Shown piece by piece: positions 53,609-63,439 of a stretch of 64,000 bases of DNA. A program made the translations under genes and the position numbers. The notes under the pieces were generated by a model. That model was not told where the DNA came from and made no database searches. It saw only the letters and a program-made list of their open reading frames with translations. Positions within the stretch are counted from its first letter, which is position 1. Each line of letters starts with the position of its first letter. The DNA is from M0108 sp963841065 (GTDB lineage: Bacteria > Pseudomonadota > Gammaproteobacteria > Chromatiales > Chromatiaceae): contig CAWJBI010000049.1 in NCBI GenBank assembly GCA_963841065.1, positions 66,375 to 130,374 on the forward strand, written 5' to 3'.

Positions 53609-53685
53609 GGAGTGGTAGTTCAGTTGGTTAGAATACCGGCCTGTCACGCCGGTGGTCGCGGGTTCGAGCCCCGTCCACTCCGCCA
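53609..53685 (+). tRNA. tRNA-Asp (anticodon GTC)
   Basis: GGAGTGG pairs with CCACTCC; the anticodon arm CCGGC-CTGTCAC-GCCGG gives GTC; the T arm has GGTTCGAGCCC. CCA is encoded at 53683-53685. It follows tRNA-Val by 9 bases, so both are transcribed together. Confidence 0.97.
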
Positions 53686-53696
53686 ATAAGCGAACG

Positions 53697-53726
53697 CGGG
53701 GTATCCTCCAGAGGGTACCCCGTTTT
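53697..53726 (+). terminator. Rho-independent terminator after the tRNA pair
   Basis: CGGGGTATCCTC pairs with GAGGGTACCCCG (one G-T wobble) around a CA loop and is followed by TTTTC. It ends the hupB/tRNA transcripts before ppiD. Confidence 0.82.
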
Positions 53727-53872
53727 CATTTGTGCCTTTTCCATCTGGGGCCTCAAGGCCTGCGCTGATGGGGTTACCATGGCCAGCCCCCATCGGCCGA
53801 CCGCCGCCGGCCTCAGGGCGCGCCCTTTCCCAACAACTCCTTCCTATCACTCAAGGCAACATCGGACCCATC

Positions 53873-55795
53873 ATGCTGCAAGAGATTCGAGAACGCGCTC
53901 AGGGCTGGATTGCATGGGGGGCTGTGATTCTCATCAGCATTCCCTTCGCCTTCTGGGGCATCCAGTCCTACATTGGCGGCGGCACCGAACCCGTCACCGC
54001 CACCGTCAATGGCGCCGAGATCACGGCGCGGTCCTTTGACAGGCGAGTCGAGGAGACACGGATGCGATTGCGGGAGCGCCTGGGGGCCGCCTACCGGCCC
54101 GAACTCTTCGAGGAGCAGGCCCTGCGCGCCCAGGTTTTGGATGGCATGATCCAGGAGCAACTCCTGCTTCAGGCATCCCACGACATGGGGCTGCGCGCCT
54201 CGAACCGGGAACTCCAGGCCGCCATCCTCTCCAATCCCGCCTTCCAGCGTGACGGTCGCTTCGATAAGGCGACCTATGACCGCATGCTGGAACTGCAGGG
54301 CACCAGCGGCCCCCAATATGAGGAGAGCCTGCGTCAACGCATCGTCGGCACCCAGCTTCAACGCGCCGTCGCCGCGAGCGAGCTGGCCACCGATTTCGAG
54401 ATGGCCGAGGCGATTCGCCTGGATCGCCAGCAGCGGCGCCTGGCCTATCTCCGCGTCTCCAAGGCCGGCTTCCTGGATACCGCCCCCGTCCCGGAAGAGG
54501 AGCTTCAGGCCTGGTATCAAGCCCATGCGGACAGATACCTGTCGCCCGAACGGGTCAAGCTATCCTATCTGGTGCTGGATGCCGCCACCCTTGACGCGGG
54601 TCAGCCCGTGGATGAGGAGGCCCTGCGCCGTCAATATGACGAAGAGATCGAGCGTTTCCGCGAACCGGAACAGCGCCGCGCCCGTCACATTCTGGTGACC
54701 CTGGCCGCGGGCGCCGATGCCGCCGCCGAGGCCGAGGCTAAGGCCCGGATAGAGGCCATCCAAGGACGCCTGGCCGCTGGCGACGACTTCGCCACTCTGG
54801 CGCGCGAACTCTCCCAGGACCCCGGCTCCGCTCCTCAGGGGGGCGATCTGGGGATGTTCGGCAAGGGGGTTATGGACCCGGCCTTCGAACAGGCTTCCTT
54901 TAGCCTGGAAACCGGCACGACCAGCGAGCCGGTGCGCAGCCAGTTTGGCTATCACCTGATCCAGGTCACCGAGATCCAGCCCGAGACCCTCAAGGCCTTC
55001 GAGGAGGTGCGGGAGCAACTTGTGGCCGAGGCCGCTCGCGGGGGTGCCGAGGCGGTCTTCTATGACATGGCGGAACGTCTGGCCAACCTGGTCTACGAAA
55101 ACCCGGACAGCCTGGAGCCAGCGGCGGAGGCCTTGGGCCTCAAACTCCAGTCCAGCGACTGGATCGGCCGCGAAGGCGGTGCTGACCTGCTGGCCAATCC
55201 CAAGCTGGTCGCGGCGGCCTTCAGCCCCGAGGTTCTGCACGAGGGCGTCAACAGCGACCTGATCGAGCCCGAGGCCGAGGCCCTCCAGGCCCTGGTGCTG
55301 CGCGTGACCGAACACGAGGAGGCGGCACCCAAGCCCCTCGATGCCGTGCGCGACGAGATCATGGCCGCCATCCGTGAACAAAAAGCCAGCGCGGCCGCCC
55401 AGGCGGAGGCCAAGGCCATGACCGAAAGGCTCACGGCGGGCGAGTCCCTGACCACCGTCGCGGGGAACTACCCCATCACCGAGACGGGGCTGGTCCAGCG
55501 TGATGCGGATTCCGTTCCTCGGGAAATCGTAGACCTGGCCTTCACTCTGCCCAGACCGGCCGCGGGCGCCGCCAGCCATAGCTACAAACCAGCCGCCGAT
55601 GGCGATGCTCTGGTGGTGGCCGTTACCGAGGTCGTGGATGGCAACATGGCCACCCTGGACGAGGCCGCGCTTACCCAGGCCAGCCGTGAACTGACCCAGG
55701 TTCTGGGCCGGGGTTATTACGATAGCTTGATCAAGGATATGGAGACTCGCGCCAAGATCGAGCGCAAGCCCACGCAAGAGGCGACGGGTCAGTAG
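53873..55795 (+). CDS. ppiD: Periplasmic chaperone/peptidyl-prolyl isomerase PpiD
   Basis: A 640-residue membrane-anchored periplasmic folding factor. One N-terminal membrane helix (WGAVILISIPFAFWGIQ) is followed by a SurA-like N domain and a parvulin domain around residues 275-370 (RARHILVTL, GDLGMFGKGVMDPAFEQA, FGYHLIQVTEI), then a long C-terminal chaperone part. ATG 53873 gives the standard MLQEIRERAQGW start; the frame upstream overlaps the terminator and is not coding. Confidence 0.92.
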   Translation: MLQEIRERAQGWIAWGAVILISIPFAFWGIQSYIGGGTEPVTATVNGAEITARSFDRRVEETRMRLRERLGAAYRPELFEEQALRAQVLDGMIQEQLLLQASHDMGLRASNRELQAAILSNPAFQRDGRFDKATYDRMLELQGTSGPQYEESLRQRIVGTQLQRAVAASELATDFEMAEAIRLDRQQRRLAYLRVSKAGFLDTAPVPEEELQAWYQAHADRYLSPERVKLSYLVLDAATLDAGQPVDEEALRRQYDEEIERFREPEQRRARHILVTLAAGADAAAEAEAKARIEAIQGRLAAGDDFATLARELSQDPGSAPQGGDLGMFGKGVMDPAFEQASFSLETGTTSEPVRSQFGYHLIQVTEIQPETLKAFEEVREQLVAEAARGGAEAVFYDMAERLANLVYENPDSLEPAAEALGLKLQSSDWIGREGGADLLANPKLVAAAFSPEVLHEGVNSDLIEPEAEALQALVLRVTEHEEAAPKPLDAVRDEIMAAIREQKASAAAQAEAKAMTERLTAGESLTTVAGNYPITETGLVQRDADSVPREIVDLAFTLPRPAAGAASHSYKPAADGDALVVAVTEVVDGNMATLDEAALTQASRELTQVLGRGYYDSLIKDMETRAKIERKPTQEATGQ

Positions 55796-55904
55796 CCTGC
55801 CTCCGCGGGGTCGCGAGGGTCAGTACCGCCTGGCCCTGACCCACTTGTAAGCTTTCAGACCCCCGAGCCGCTTGGGTTGATTTGGTAGCTCAAGCCACTG
55901 ATTC

Positions 55905-55949
55905 TCTTGCTCCCTCCCCCCTTGCGGGGGAGGGTTGGGGAGAGGGGTT
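55905..55949 (+). repeat. GC-rich hairpin repeat (REP-like)
   Basis: The sequence CTCCCTCCCCCCTTGCGGGG followed by GAGGGTTGGGGAGAGGGG folds as a stem CCCC-CTTGC-GGGG with outer CTCCC/GGGAG-like arms. Similar CTCCC...GAGGG hairpins are widespread intergenic repeats in Proteobacteria. It adjoins copy 2 of the structured repeat in the ppiD-TauD convergent gap. Confidence 0.5.
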
Positions 55950-55966
55950 TGAACCGTTCCGCCTGC

Positions 55967-56098
55967 TATACCCAATACACCTGAGTTTGCGGTTTCCCGG
56001 GCGGGTGGTGTCTGGCGGGGGACGCCGTGAATACGTCCCTGTAGGCTTGGCGACAGCATCCCTGCTGTCGACACCCCCGCCAGCCCCACCCGGCCCTC
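55967..56098 (-). repeat. Dispersed structured repeat, copy 2
   Basis: This 132-base segment matches 728-862 in inverted orientation with few differences. Here the folds are perfect: outer stem CTGGCGGGG with CCCCGCCAG, hairpin CGACAGCA-GGGA-TGCTGTCG, and GGGACG with CGTCCC. The compensated or retained stems argue that secondary structure matters. It lies between two convergent genes, ppiD and the TauD-like gene. Confidence 0.78.
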
Positions 56099-56183
56099 CC
56101 GTCTCGCGCCGAAGCTCAACCCGCGCTGGGGATACCAACAGCCTCAGGCCGGCTTAGGCGTCTGCTGGCCAGCAGGTCGCGGC

Positions 56184-57077
56184 TCAGGTCCCCCCCAGCC
56201 GATCGTAATAGCGGGCACGATAGAGGAGGCGGGGGGGCTGGCCTTCCTCGAAGCCGGTGCGGGTGTGCAGCACATTGTTGCAGATGAGTCCCCAGCCGGG
56301 CTCCAGCCGGGCGTGGAAGTGGGCCGCCAGGCCACTGTCGAGGATCTCCTTCAGGGCAATGACGGCCTCCTGGGTCAGGGGATCGTCGTGCCAGGCAATG
56401 TTGCGCTTACGATCCGTGTAACGCATGTGCAGGTGCCCATCCGGTCGCACCGAGAAGACGGGGCCGGGCTGTTCCGGGCGCCCATCCTCCCCCCCGGCCA
56501 GATTGGCGGGGATGGTCATGGCCAGCGGGTGCATGAGGGCCCGGACATAGTCCGGGTTCCGGTCCCGCAGGGCGAGGTAGGCCATCTCGTGGTCGAGGAG
56601 GTCATTGTCCCCGCCACTGGCGGCGGGGTGGACGCAGTGCAGCAGCAGGCCATGGATCTGGCGATCGGGCCGGTTGTAGTAACCATCCGTGTGCCAGGCG
56701 ATGGGCCGGGTCGTGTAGGGGATGTAGCCGGCGTGGCGGTCGTCGGTCTGCACCTTGAGGGAGGTGATGGCATCCTCGTCCGCCCCGGCGTTGTGATCCA
56801 GGCGGCGCAGGCCAAACTGCTCGCCCAGGGCCCGGATGATGTCCTTGTCGGGATCGTCGCCCAGCCCGCTGACATAGATGGCCATGTTGGCGCGGCGACA
56901 GCGGTCGAGAATGGCCCCGTGCTCGGCGGGAGTGAGGTGGCGCGGGTCCTGGACCTCGACGATCAGGTCTTCCACCCGCGTCGGGTGGGCCTCCAGCTTG
57001 GCCTGGCGCCAGCGCTGATAGGCCTCCGGCTGGTCGAGGTCGAAGGGTGAGTTTTCCGGGTCGGTCATGGTCGGCAT
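56184..57077 (-). CDS. TauD/TfdA-family Fe(II)/2-oxoglutarate dioxygenase
   Basis: A 297-residue non-heme iron dioxygenase. The iron site is IAWHTDGYYN (His-x-Asp) with the distal His in LHTRTGFEEG, and the 2-oxoglutarate Arg in RLLYRARYY near the C-terminus. Family members hydroxylate taurine, herbicides, carnitine precursors or secondary metabolites; the substrate is not evident. ATG 57068 three codons in is an alternative start. Stands alone. Confidence 0.82.
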   Translation of the reverse strand: MPTMTDPENSPFDLDQPEAYQRWRQAKLEAHPTRVEDLIVEVQDPRHLTPAEHGAILDRCRRANMAIYVSGLGDDPDKDIIRALGEQFGLRRLDHNAGADEDAITSLKVQTDDRHAGYIPYTTRPIAWHTDGYYNRPDRQIHGLLLHCVHPAASGGDNDLLDHEMAYLALRDRNPDYVRALMHPLAMTIPANLAGGEDGRPEQPGPVFSVRPDGHLHMRYTDRKRNIAWHDDPLTQEAVIALKEILDSGLAAHFHARLEPGWGLICNNVLHTRTGFEEGQPPRLLYRARYYDRLGGT

Positions 57078-57185
57078 GGGTGGCGCTCTCGTTACGGCGG
57101 TTACGGCAGGGTGGGGTCTTACCTCGACCCCCTTAATCCGGGACTATAATAAAGGTCGCAAAGGGGCAAAATCGAGGGGCTCATC

Positions 57186-57632
57186 ATGTCGGTATCCAAG
57201 TATTCACTCATCTTGACGGCGGTGGATTTCTCCGCCCAATCCGAGAACCTGATCGCCCGCGCGGTCGGGTTGCGCGACCTGTTCGGGGCGCGTTTGAGCC
57301 TCCTGCATGTGGTGGAGTATCTGCCCATGGCCTATTCCGGCGACCTGGTGCTGCCGGAGGGCTTCGACCTGGAGCAGGAATTGCTGGATGTCGCCTCGCG
57401 TCAGATGGCGACCCTGGGTGAGCGCCTGGGAGTGGCCGAGGGGGATTGCCATGTCGAGATCGGCAACACGGGCCACACCATCCTGCGGGTCGCCGAGGAA
57501 CTGGGGGCGGACCTCATCCTGGTCGGCAGCCACGGGCGCCACGGTTTGGCGGTCCTGCTGGGCTCCACCGCCCGCAGTGTCCTCAATGGCGCCCACTGTG
57601 ATGTCCTGGCGGTGCGGGTACCGGAGGACTGA
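57186..57632 (+). CDS. Universal stress protein (UspA family)
   Basis: A 148-residue single Usp domain. The ATP-binding signature G-x2-G-x9-G-S/T is present as GSHGRHGLAVLLGSTARSV near the C-terminus, and ILTAVDFS opens the fold. GAGGGG lies 7 bases before ATG 57186. Divergent from the TauD-like gene with about 110 bases in between. Confidence 0.9.
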   Translation: MSVSKYSLILTAVDFSAQSENLIARAVGLRDLFGARLSLLHVVEYLPMAYSGDLVLPEGFDLEQELLDVASRQMATLGERLGVAEGDCHVEIGNTGHTILRVAEELGADLILVGSHGRHGLAVLLGSTARSVLNGAHCDVLAVRVPED

Positions 57633-57758
57633 GAAACGCCCTCTTAACCCGGTCCGGGCAGCAGCCCCGGACAGGGGTTGTCGCGTTCGGTTAGGCACGA
57701 GGCGGTCATTTGTTCTAATCTTGCCGGGCTAGCCGTTCAGTTTCGCCCGGAGGATGCC

Positions 57759-58181
57759 ATGACCGACCCCAGTAACCCCAGACATGCCCTCACGGGCAAG
57801 CAGATTGACCTTGGTAAGCTTGACCAGGTCGTGGCCACGGCCCGCCAGGCCCGGGACGAGCGCGCCCTAGGCTACCGCGATCAGGCCCTCAAACTCTATC
57901 CCTGGGTCTGTGGCCGATGTGGCCGCCACTTCGGCAACGAAAATCTGCGGGAGTTGACGGTTCACCATAAGGACATGAATCACGACAACAACCCGGCGGA
58001 CGGCAGCAACTGGGAACTCCTCTGCCTCTATTGCCACGACAACGAGCACCAGCGGTACGAGGAACACCTGGCCGCCATCGCCGCGGGTCGTGCCGGCGGC
58101 GGGCCCTCGGCCGTCACCACCAAGACCGCCACGCACAAACCCTTTGGTGACCTGGCGTCCCTCCTCAAGCGGAGCGATTGA
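57759..58181 (+). CDS. yajD: YajD-family HNH nuclease
   Basis: A 140-residue HNH endonuclease-like protein. Zinc Cys pairs CGRCGRHF and CLYCHDNEH flank the catalytic ELTVHHKDMNHDNN (His-His/Asn). GGAGG lies 6 bases before ATG 57759. The family is conserved in gammaproteobacteria, but its cellular role is poorly known. The stop is 7 bases from the uup start, so both probably form one transcript. Confidence 0.88.
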   Translation: MTDPSNPRHALTGKQIDLGKLDQVVATARQARDERALGYRDQALKLYPWVCGRCGRHFGNENLRELTVHHKDMNHDNNPADGSNWELLCLYCHDNEHQRYEEHLAAIAAGRAGGGPSAVTTKTATHKPFGDLASLLKRSD

Positions 58182-58187
58182 AGGCCC

Positions 58188-60149
58188 ATGCCACTCGTCA
58201 GTCTGCGCTCCCTCACCCTCTCCTATGGCCATCCGCCCCTCTTGGAGGAGGTGAGCTTCGAGCTCGAGCGGGGTGAGCGGGTCTGTCTCATCGGCCGCAA
58301 CGGCACCGGCAAATCCACCCTGCTGCGCATCCTGGCGGGCGAGGTCCAGCCCGACGGGGGCGAGGTCTGGGTGCGCGAGGGTGCGACCATCGCCCGCCTG
58401 ACCCAGGAGGTGCCCGAGGGCATGGGGGGCAGCGTCTTCGACCTGGTGGCCGGCGGGCTCGGCGAGCAGGGTGACCTGGTGCGCGAATATCACGACCTGA
58501 GCCATCGCCTGGATGGCGCCGGGGGTGGGGAGGGTGCCGTGGTCGACGCGGCCCAGGCCGAGGAACTCCTGGAACGTCTGTCGCGGGTCCAGCAGCGGCT
58601 GGAGGCGGCCGGCGGCTGGGAGATCGAGCAGCGGACCGAACGCACCCTGTCGCGGCTGGACCTGGACCCGGAGGCCGACTTCGCCAGCCTCTCCGGGGGC
58701 CTCCAGCGCCGCGTCCTCCTGGCGCGGGCCCTGGTGCGGGAGCCCGACCTGCTGCTGCTCGATGAGCCCACCAACCACCTGGACATCCAGGCCATCGACT
58801 GGCTGGAGGGCTTCCTGCCCGAGTTTCCCGGCGCCATCCTCTTCGTCACCCACGACCGCCTCTTCCTGCGCAAACTGGCGACCCGCATCCTGGAACTCGA
58901 CCGGGGTCGGCTGACGGACTGGCCGGGTAACTATGACAACTATCTGCGGCGTCGCGAGGAAAGGCTGCACGCGGAGCAGGTCGCCAACGCCCGCTTCGAC
59001 CAGAAACTCTCGGAGGAGGAGGTCTGGATCCGCCAGGGCATCAAGGCCCGCCGTACCCGCAACGAGGGCCGGGTCCGTGCCCTCAAGGACCTGCGGGAGG
59101 AGCGCCGGGAGCGACGCGAGCAGATGGGCAAGGCCCGGCTGCGCCTCGGCGAGGCCGAGCGCTCGGGCAAGCTGGTGGTGGAGGCCGAGGACGTCACCTA
59201 TGCCTGGGACGGCGCCCCCGTGGTGCGGGACCTCAATACCCTCATCCTGCGCGGCGACAAGGTCGGCATCATGGGCCCCAATGGCGCCGGCAAGACCACC
59301 CTGCTGAAGCTGCTACTGGGCCAGCTCGAGCCCAACTCCGGCACCATCCGCCGTGGCACCAACCTCCAGGTGGCCTATTTCGATCAGCTCCGCGCCCAGC
59401 TCGACGAGGACAAGTCGGTGCTGGACAACGTCGCCGGCGGCAGCGACAAGGTCACCATCGACGGCCGTAGTCGCCATGTCCTCTCCTATCTCAAGGACTT
59501 CCTCTTCACCCCCGAGCGCATCCGCCAGCCGGTGCGCGCCCTCTCGGGTGGCGAGCGCAACCGCCTGCTGCTGGCGCGGCTCTTCACCCAGCCTGCCAAC
59601 CTGCTGGTCATGGACGAGCCCACCAACGATCTCGACACCGAGACCCTGGAACTGCTGGAGGAGTTGCTGCTGGACTTCCAGGGCACCTTGCTGCTGGTCA
59701 GCCACGACCGCGCCCTGCTCGATGCGGTGGTCACCAGCACCCTGGTCTTCGAGGGCGATGGCCGGGTGCGGGAATATGTCGGTGGCTACGAGGACTGGCG
59801 CCGCCAGCGGCCCGCGCCGGAGCCCGAGAAGGGTCGCGCGGCCAAGCCGGTCAAGGCACCCGCCGGGGCCCCAGCCAAGGCCGCTTCGGGGCTGGCCCCC
59901 GACGCCAAGGCCCCGGCCAAACGCGACAAGCTGGGCTTCAGGGAACAGCGTGAACTCGAGGCCCTGCCCGCCCGCATCGAGGTCCTGGAGGCGGAGGTGG
60001 CAGGGATTCATGCCCGGATGGCCGACGCCGCCTTCTACCAGGGGTCGGGCACGGACATCTCCGCCACCCGTGACCGGCTCGGGGCGCTGGAGACGGAACT
60101 CGCGGCGGCCTACGTCCGCTGGGAGGCCTTGGAGGCCCTCAAGGGCTGA
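58188..60149 (+). CDS. uup: ABC-F ATPase Uup
   Basis: A 653-residue soluble ABC-F protein with two nucleotide-binding domains. Domain 1: Walker A GRNGTGKSTLL, signature LSGGLQRRV, Walker B LLLLDEPTNHLD. Domain 2: GPNGAGKTTLL, LSGGERNRLL, LVMDEPTNDLD. The linker carries the Arg/Lys-rich ABC-F helix (EEERRERREQ-like), and the C-terminal coiled coil, after a Pro/Ala/Lys-rich spacer, is the DNA-binding part typical of Uup. Uup influences replication-fork/recombination and ribosome function. Ends 6 bases before the mutS stop (convergent). Confidence 0.9.
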   Translation: MPLVSLRSLTLSYGHPPLLEEVSFELERGERVCLIGRNGTGKSTLLRILAGEVQPDGGEVWVREGATIARLTQEVPEGMGGSVFDLVAGGLGEQGDLVREYHDLSHRLDGAGGGEGAVVDAAQAEELLERLSRVQQRLEAAGGWEIEQRTERTLSRLDLDPEADFASLSGGLQRRVLLARALVREPDLLLLDEPTNHLDIQAIDWLEGFLPEFPGAILFVTHDRLFLRKLATRILELDRGRLTDWPGNYDNYLRRREERLHAEQVANARFDQKLSEEEVWIRQGIKARRTRNEGRVRALKDLREERRERREQMGKARLRLGEAERSGKLVVEAEDVTYAWDGAPVVRDLNTLILRGDKVGIMGPNGAGKTTLLKLLLGQLEPNSGTIRRGTNLQVAYFDQLRAQLDEDKSVLDNVAGGSDKVTIDGRSRHVLSYLKDFLFTPERIRQPVRALSGGERNRLLLARLFTQPANLLVMDEPTNDLDTETLELLEELLLDFQGTLLLVSHDRALLDAVVTSTLVFEGDGRVREYVGGYEDWRRQRPAPEPEKGRAAKPVKAPAGAPAKAASGLAPDAKAPAKRDKLGFREQRELEALPARIEVLEAEVAGIHARMADAAFYQGSGTDISATRDRLGALETELAAAYVRWEALEALKG

Positions 60150-60155
60150 GGGCCT

Positions 60156-62864
60156 TCATGGGCCTCGATGCAGGCCGCGCCGGGTCCTTTTCGCGGTTGG
60201 CGTCGCGGCGGTTGCCAACTCCCTCAGATGGAAGATCAACTCCAGGGCCTGGCGGGGCGAGAGGCTGTCCGGGTCCAATTCCCGCAGGGCCGTGACCGCC
60301 GGGTTGACCTCATCCAGGGGGAAGAGCGAGAGCTGGGTCGATTGCCGCTGGCTGTGGCGCTGGGCGGCATCCTCCAACTCCCGCAGCCGCAGGCGGGCGC
60401 GGTCGATGACGGCCTTGGGCACCCCGGCCAGGCTGGCGACCTGGAGGCCGTAGCTCTGGTTGGCTGGGCCCTCGCGCACGGCGTGCAGGAAGACGATGCT
60501 GTCCCCGTATTCCACTGCGTCCAGGTGGACGTTGGCGATACCGGCATGTTCGTCGGGCAGGGTGGTCAGCTCGAAATAATGGGTGGCGAAGAGGGTGAAG
60601 GCCCGAATCCGCGCCGCCAGTTCGACCCCGCAGGCCCAGGCCAGGGACAGGCCGTCGAAGGTACTGGTGCCCCGGCCGATCTCGTCCATCAGTACCAGAC
60701 TGCGCTCGGTGGCGTTGTGGAGGATGAGTGCCGTCTCCTCCATCTCCACCATGAAGGTGGAACGCCCGCCCGCCAGGTCGTCCGAGGCGCCGATGCGCGA
60801 GAAGATGCGGTCCACCGGCCCCAGCCGGACGGCGGCGGCGGGGACGATAGCTGCCCGCCAGGGCCATGAGGACGATGAGGGCGGTCTGGCGCATGTAGGT
60901 GGATTTGCCGCCCATGTTGGGGCCCGTGACCACCAGCATGCGCCGCTCCGGGTCGAAGCGGACGTCGTTGGCGACGAAGGGGCGGTCGCTGACCGCCTCC
61001 ACCACCGGGTGGCGGCCATCCTTGATGTCGATCACGGGCTCCGTGGTGAGTTCTGGCCGGCACCAGTCGAGCCGGCGGGCCCGCTCCGCCAGGTTCGCCA
61101 GCACGTCCAGGGTGGCGACGGCGGTGGCGGTCGTTTGCAGGACGCTCAACTCTCCCCGTAGTTGTTCCAGCAGGGCCTCGTAGAGGGCCTTCTCCCGCGC
61201 CAGGGAGCGCTCCCGGGCGGACAGCACCTGATCCTCGAAGCGCTTGAGCTCGGGCGTGACATAGCGCTCGGCGCCCTTGAGGGTCTGGCGGCGCACATAG
61301 TCCGCCGGCACCTGATCCGCCTGACTGCGGCTGACCTCGATGGCGTAGCCGTGGACCCGGTTGTAGGTGACGCGCAGATTGGCCAGGCCGGAGCGTTCGC
61401 GCTCGCGGGCCTCCAGTTCCAGCAGGAAACGGTCGGCGTTGGTGGAGAGGTCGCGCAGCTCATCGAGCTCGGGGTCATAGCCGCCCGCCAGGACGCCGCC
61501 GTCGCGGATCAGGGCCGGTGGGTTCTCGATCAGGGCCCGCCGCAGCAGGTCCACCACCTGGGGATGGGTGCCGGCCTCCCGGGCGAGGACCTGGAGCAGG
61601 GGTGTCTCCCGCGGGGCCAGCAGGGCCTGGAGGGCGGGCAGGCGGGCCAGGGAGTCGCGCAGTACCGCCAGGTCCCGCGGCCGGGCGCTGCCCAGGGCGA
61701 CGCGGGCCAGGATGCGCTCCAGGTCGCCCATGCCGGCCAGTTCCTCCCGGAGGGGCCGCTCGCCTTCGCCCTCCAGCAACTCGGCAATGGCGGCATGGCG
61801 CTGGCGCACCAACCGGATGTCGCGCAGGGGCCGCGCCAGCCAGCGCCGCAGCAGCCGGCTGCCCATGGCCGTCACCGTCTGGTCCATGACCCCCGCCAGG
61901 CAGGCCTCCGAGCGCTCCGCCAGGCTGCGCTCGATCTCCAGATTGCGCCGGGTGGCGGCGTCCAGGATTACCGCCTCGTCGCGGCTCTCCGTCGTCAGGC
62001 CCTGGATATGGGGCAGGGCGGCGCGTTGGGTATCCTTGACGTATTGCAGCAGGCAGCCGGCCGCCCCCACCGCCAGGGGCAAGGCGGCGCAGCCAAAAGC
62101 CGTCAGGTTACGGCTGCCGAACTGGGCGCACAGCAGGCGCTCGCCGCTATCGCGATCGAAGTGCCAGGCCGGCCGGCGGGTGACACCCCGCTCCAGGCCC
62201 AGGGCGGCGGGCAGGCGACTGTCCTCGTCGAACAGGACCTCCGCCGGGGCCAGGCGGCCGAGCTCGCCGCGCAGGGCCTCGGCGCCCGTCACCTCCATGA
62301 CGGCGAAGCGGCCGCTGGAGACCTCGATCCAGGCCAGGCCGTAGGAATCCCTTGGCCTTCCCGGCCGCGACTCCTGGCGGTCGCTGGCCCACCCGCGGCC
62401 GACCCCTCCGCCACCGCCGCCAGCAGGTTTTCCCGCCGCTCCTCCAGCAGGGCCTCGTCGCTCAGGGTGCCCGGGGTGACGATGCGTGCCACCCGACGTT
62501 CCACCGGGCCCTTGGACTTGGCGGGGTCGCCCATCTGTTCGCAGAGGGCCACCGCGACCCCCTGGCGCACCAGCTTGGCCAGATAGCCCTCCACCGCGTG
62601 ATAGGGCACCCCCGCCATGGGGATGGGCGCCCCCCCGGAATGGCCGCGCTTGGTCAAGGTAATGTCCAGCAGTCGCGCCGCCCGCTCCGCGTCCTCGAAG
62701 AAGAGTTCGTAGAAGTCGCCCATGCGGTAAAAGAGCAGCTTGTCCGGGTGCTCCGCCTTGATGCGCAGGTATTGTTGCATCACCGGGGTATGCTTAGGGG
62801 CGGCTGGGTCCGGGGCTAGGTCCATGGCGGCATCGGGGTCTGGCGCGGTATTTTTTATCGTCAA
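60156..62864 (-). CDS. mutS: DNA mismatch repair protein MutS, two frameshifts
   Basis: MutS recognises mismatches and recruits MutL. The N-terminal part (from ATG 62864) contains HTPVMQQYLRIKAEHP and the mismatch-reading FYRMGDFYELFFEDA (Phe/Glu of the FxE site). The frame shifts near 62352, then continues through the connector and lever domains to VVTGPNMGGKSTYMRQTALI (Walker A). A second, one-base shift near 60852 leads to VDRIFSRIGASDD, VLMDEIGRGTSTFDG (Walker B) and the C-terminus. One base removed at the second site and one change at the first give a standard protein of about 900 residues. Sequencing error is likely, although mutS loss occurs naturally in mutators. Confidence 0.9.
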
Positions 62865-63011
62865 GGGGGATAAACCGGAAAGAGGCTGGGGGACGCGCCA
62901 GCGGCTGCGGACCAGGCCTATTGAAACACAGTGTGGCGCCCCTGGTGGGTGCTGGGGGCCATGGCGACGGGATCTGGGAGCGAACCCGATCCGCGGGCGG
63001 CCAAATCGCGG

Positions 63012-63120
63012 GCAAAAAAAAGCGCGACGGGGGCGTCGCGCTCAAGGTTTTTACCACCAAAGGAGGATGGAGGAGTGCCTGAACCACCATAAAGCGCTTC
63101 AGAACATCAACAGTTTCTTA
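63012..63120 (-). ncRNA. Candidate small RNA ending in a strong terminator
   Basis: On the minus strand AGCGCGACG and CGTCGCGCT pair perfectly around CCCC and are followed by an unbroken run of eight T, an ideal rho-independent terminator at about 63013-63043. The roughly 70 bases upstream contain no good frame on that strand but hold two anti-Shine-Dalgarno motifs, CTCCTCC and CCTCCTTT, in a C/T-rich stretch, like regulatory RNAs that cover ribosome-binding sites. TATATAAG precedes the region; a matching -35 at normal spacing is absent. It lies upstream of mutS and reads in the same direction. Confidence 0.4.
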
Positions 63121-63439
63121 TATAGCGATGGGGTTGTCAAGCCTGATTTTGAACTGTTCTGATGGTGTACCGTTGCAAAACCGCATCGCAGGGTTCGCCG
63201 CGCCACCTACCGTAGGACGAGTTCCCGCACGCAGACGAGGCGCCGGGTTTCCTCCCCGGCGCTCAGGCCCCTTATCCGTTCTAGGATTTTCTACCTCCAT
63301 GCCGCCCCCGATAAAAATATTTTTCGCCGGATCAACCTTTTTTCTGTCGATATTCCCATTAGTAACAATTTGTTAGCGCATAATATGTCGTAATTGACGT
63401 CTTGTCATCAGCGGGCCAGGGGTCTAATCATCCCGGTCG
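63121..63439. other. Gap upstream of the Calx-beta fragment
   Basis: I see no gene. A GC-rich hairpin GCGCCGGG-TTTCCTC-CCCGGCGC lies near 63240-63262, with no T-run. The stretch 63310-63400 is AT-rich (AAAAATATTTTTC, TTTTTTCTG) and could hold promoter elements for the fragment downstream. A short plus-strand frame ending at 63162 (MEECLNHHKALQNINSF) begins directly on a GGAGG motif and is not convincing. Confidence 0.4.

Noticed and set aside
63067..63162. 32-residue small protein with GGAGG
   Set aside because: The GGAGG directly abuts the ATG, too close for a working site, and the opposite strand offers a terminator-bounded RNA.
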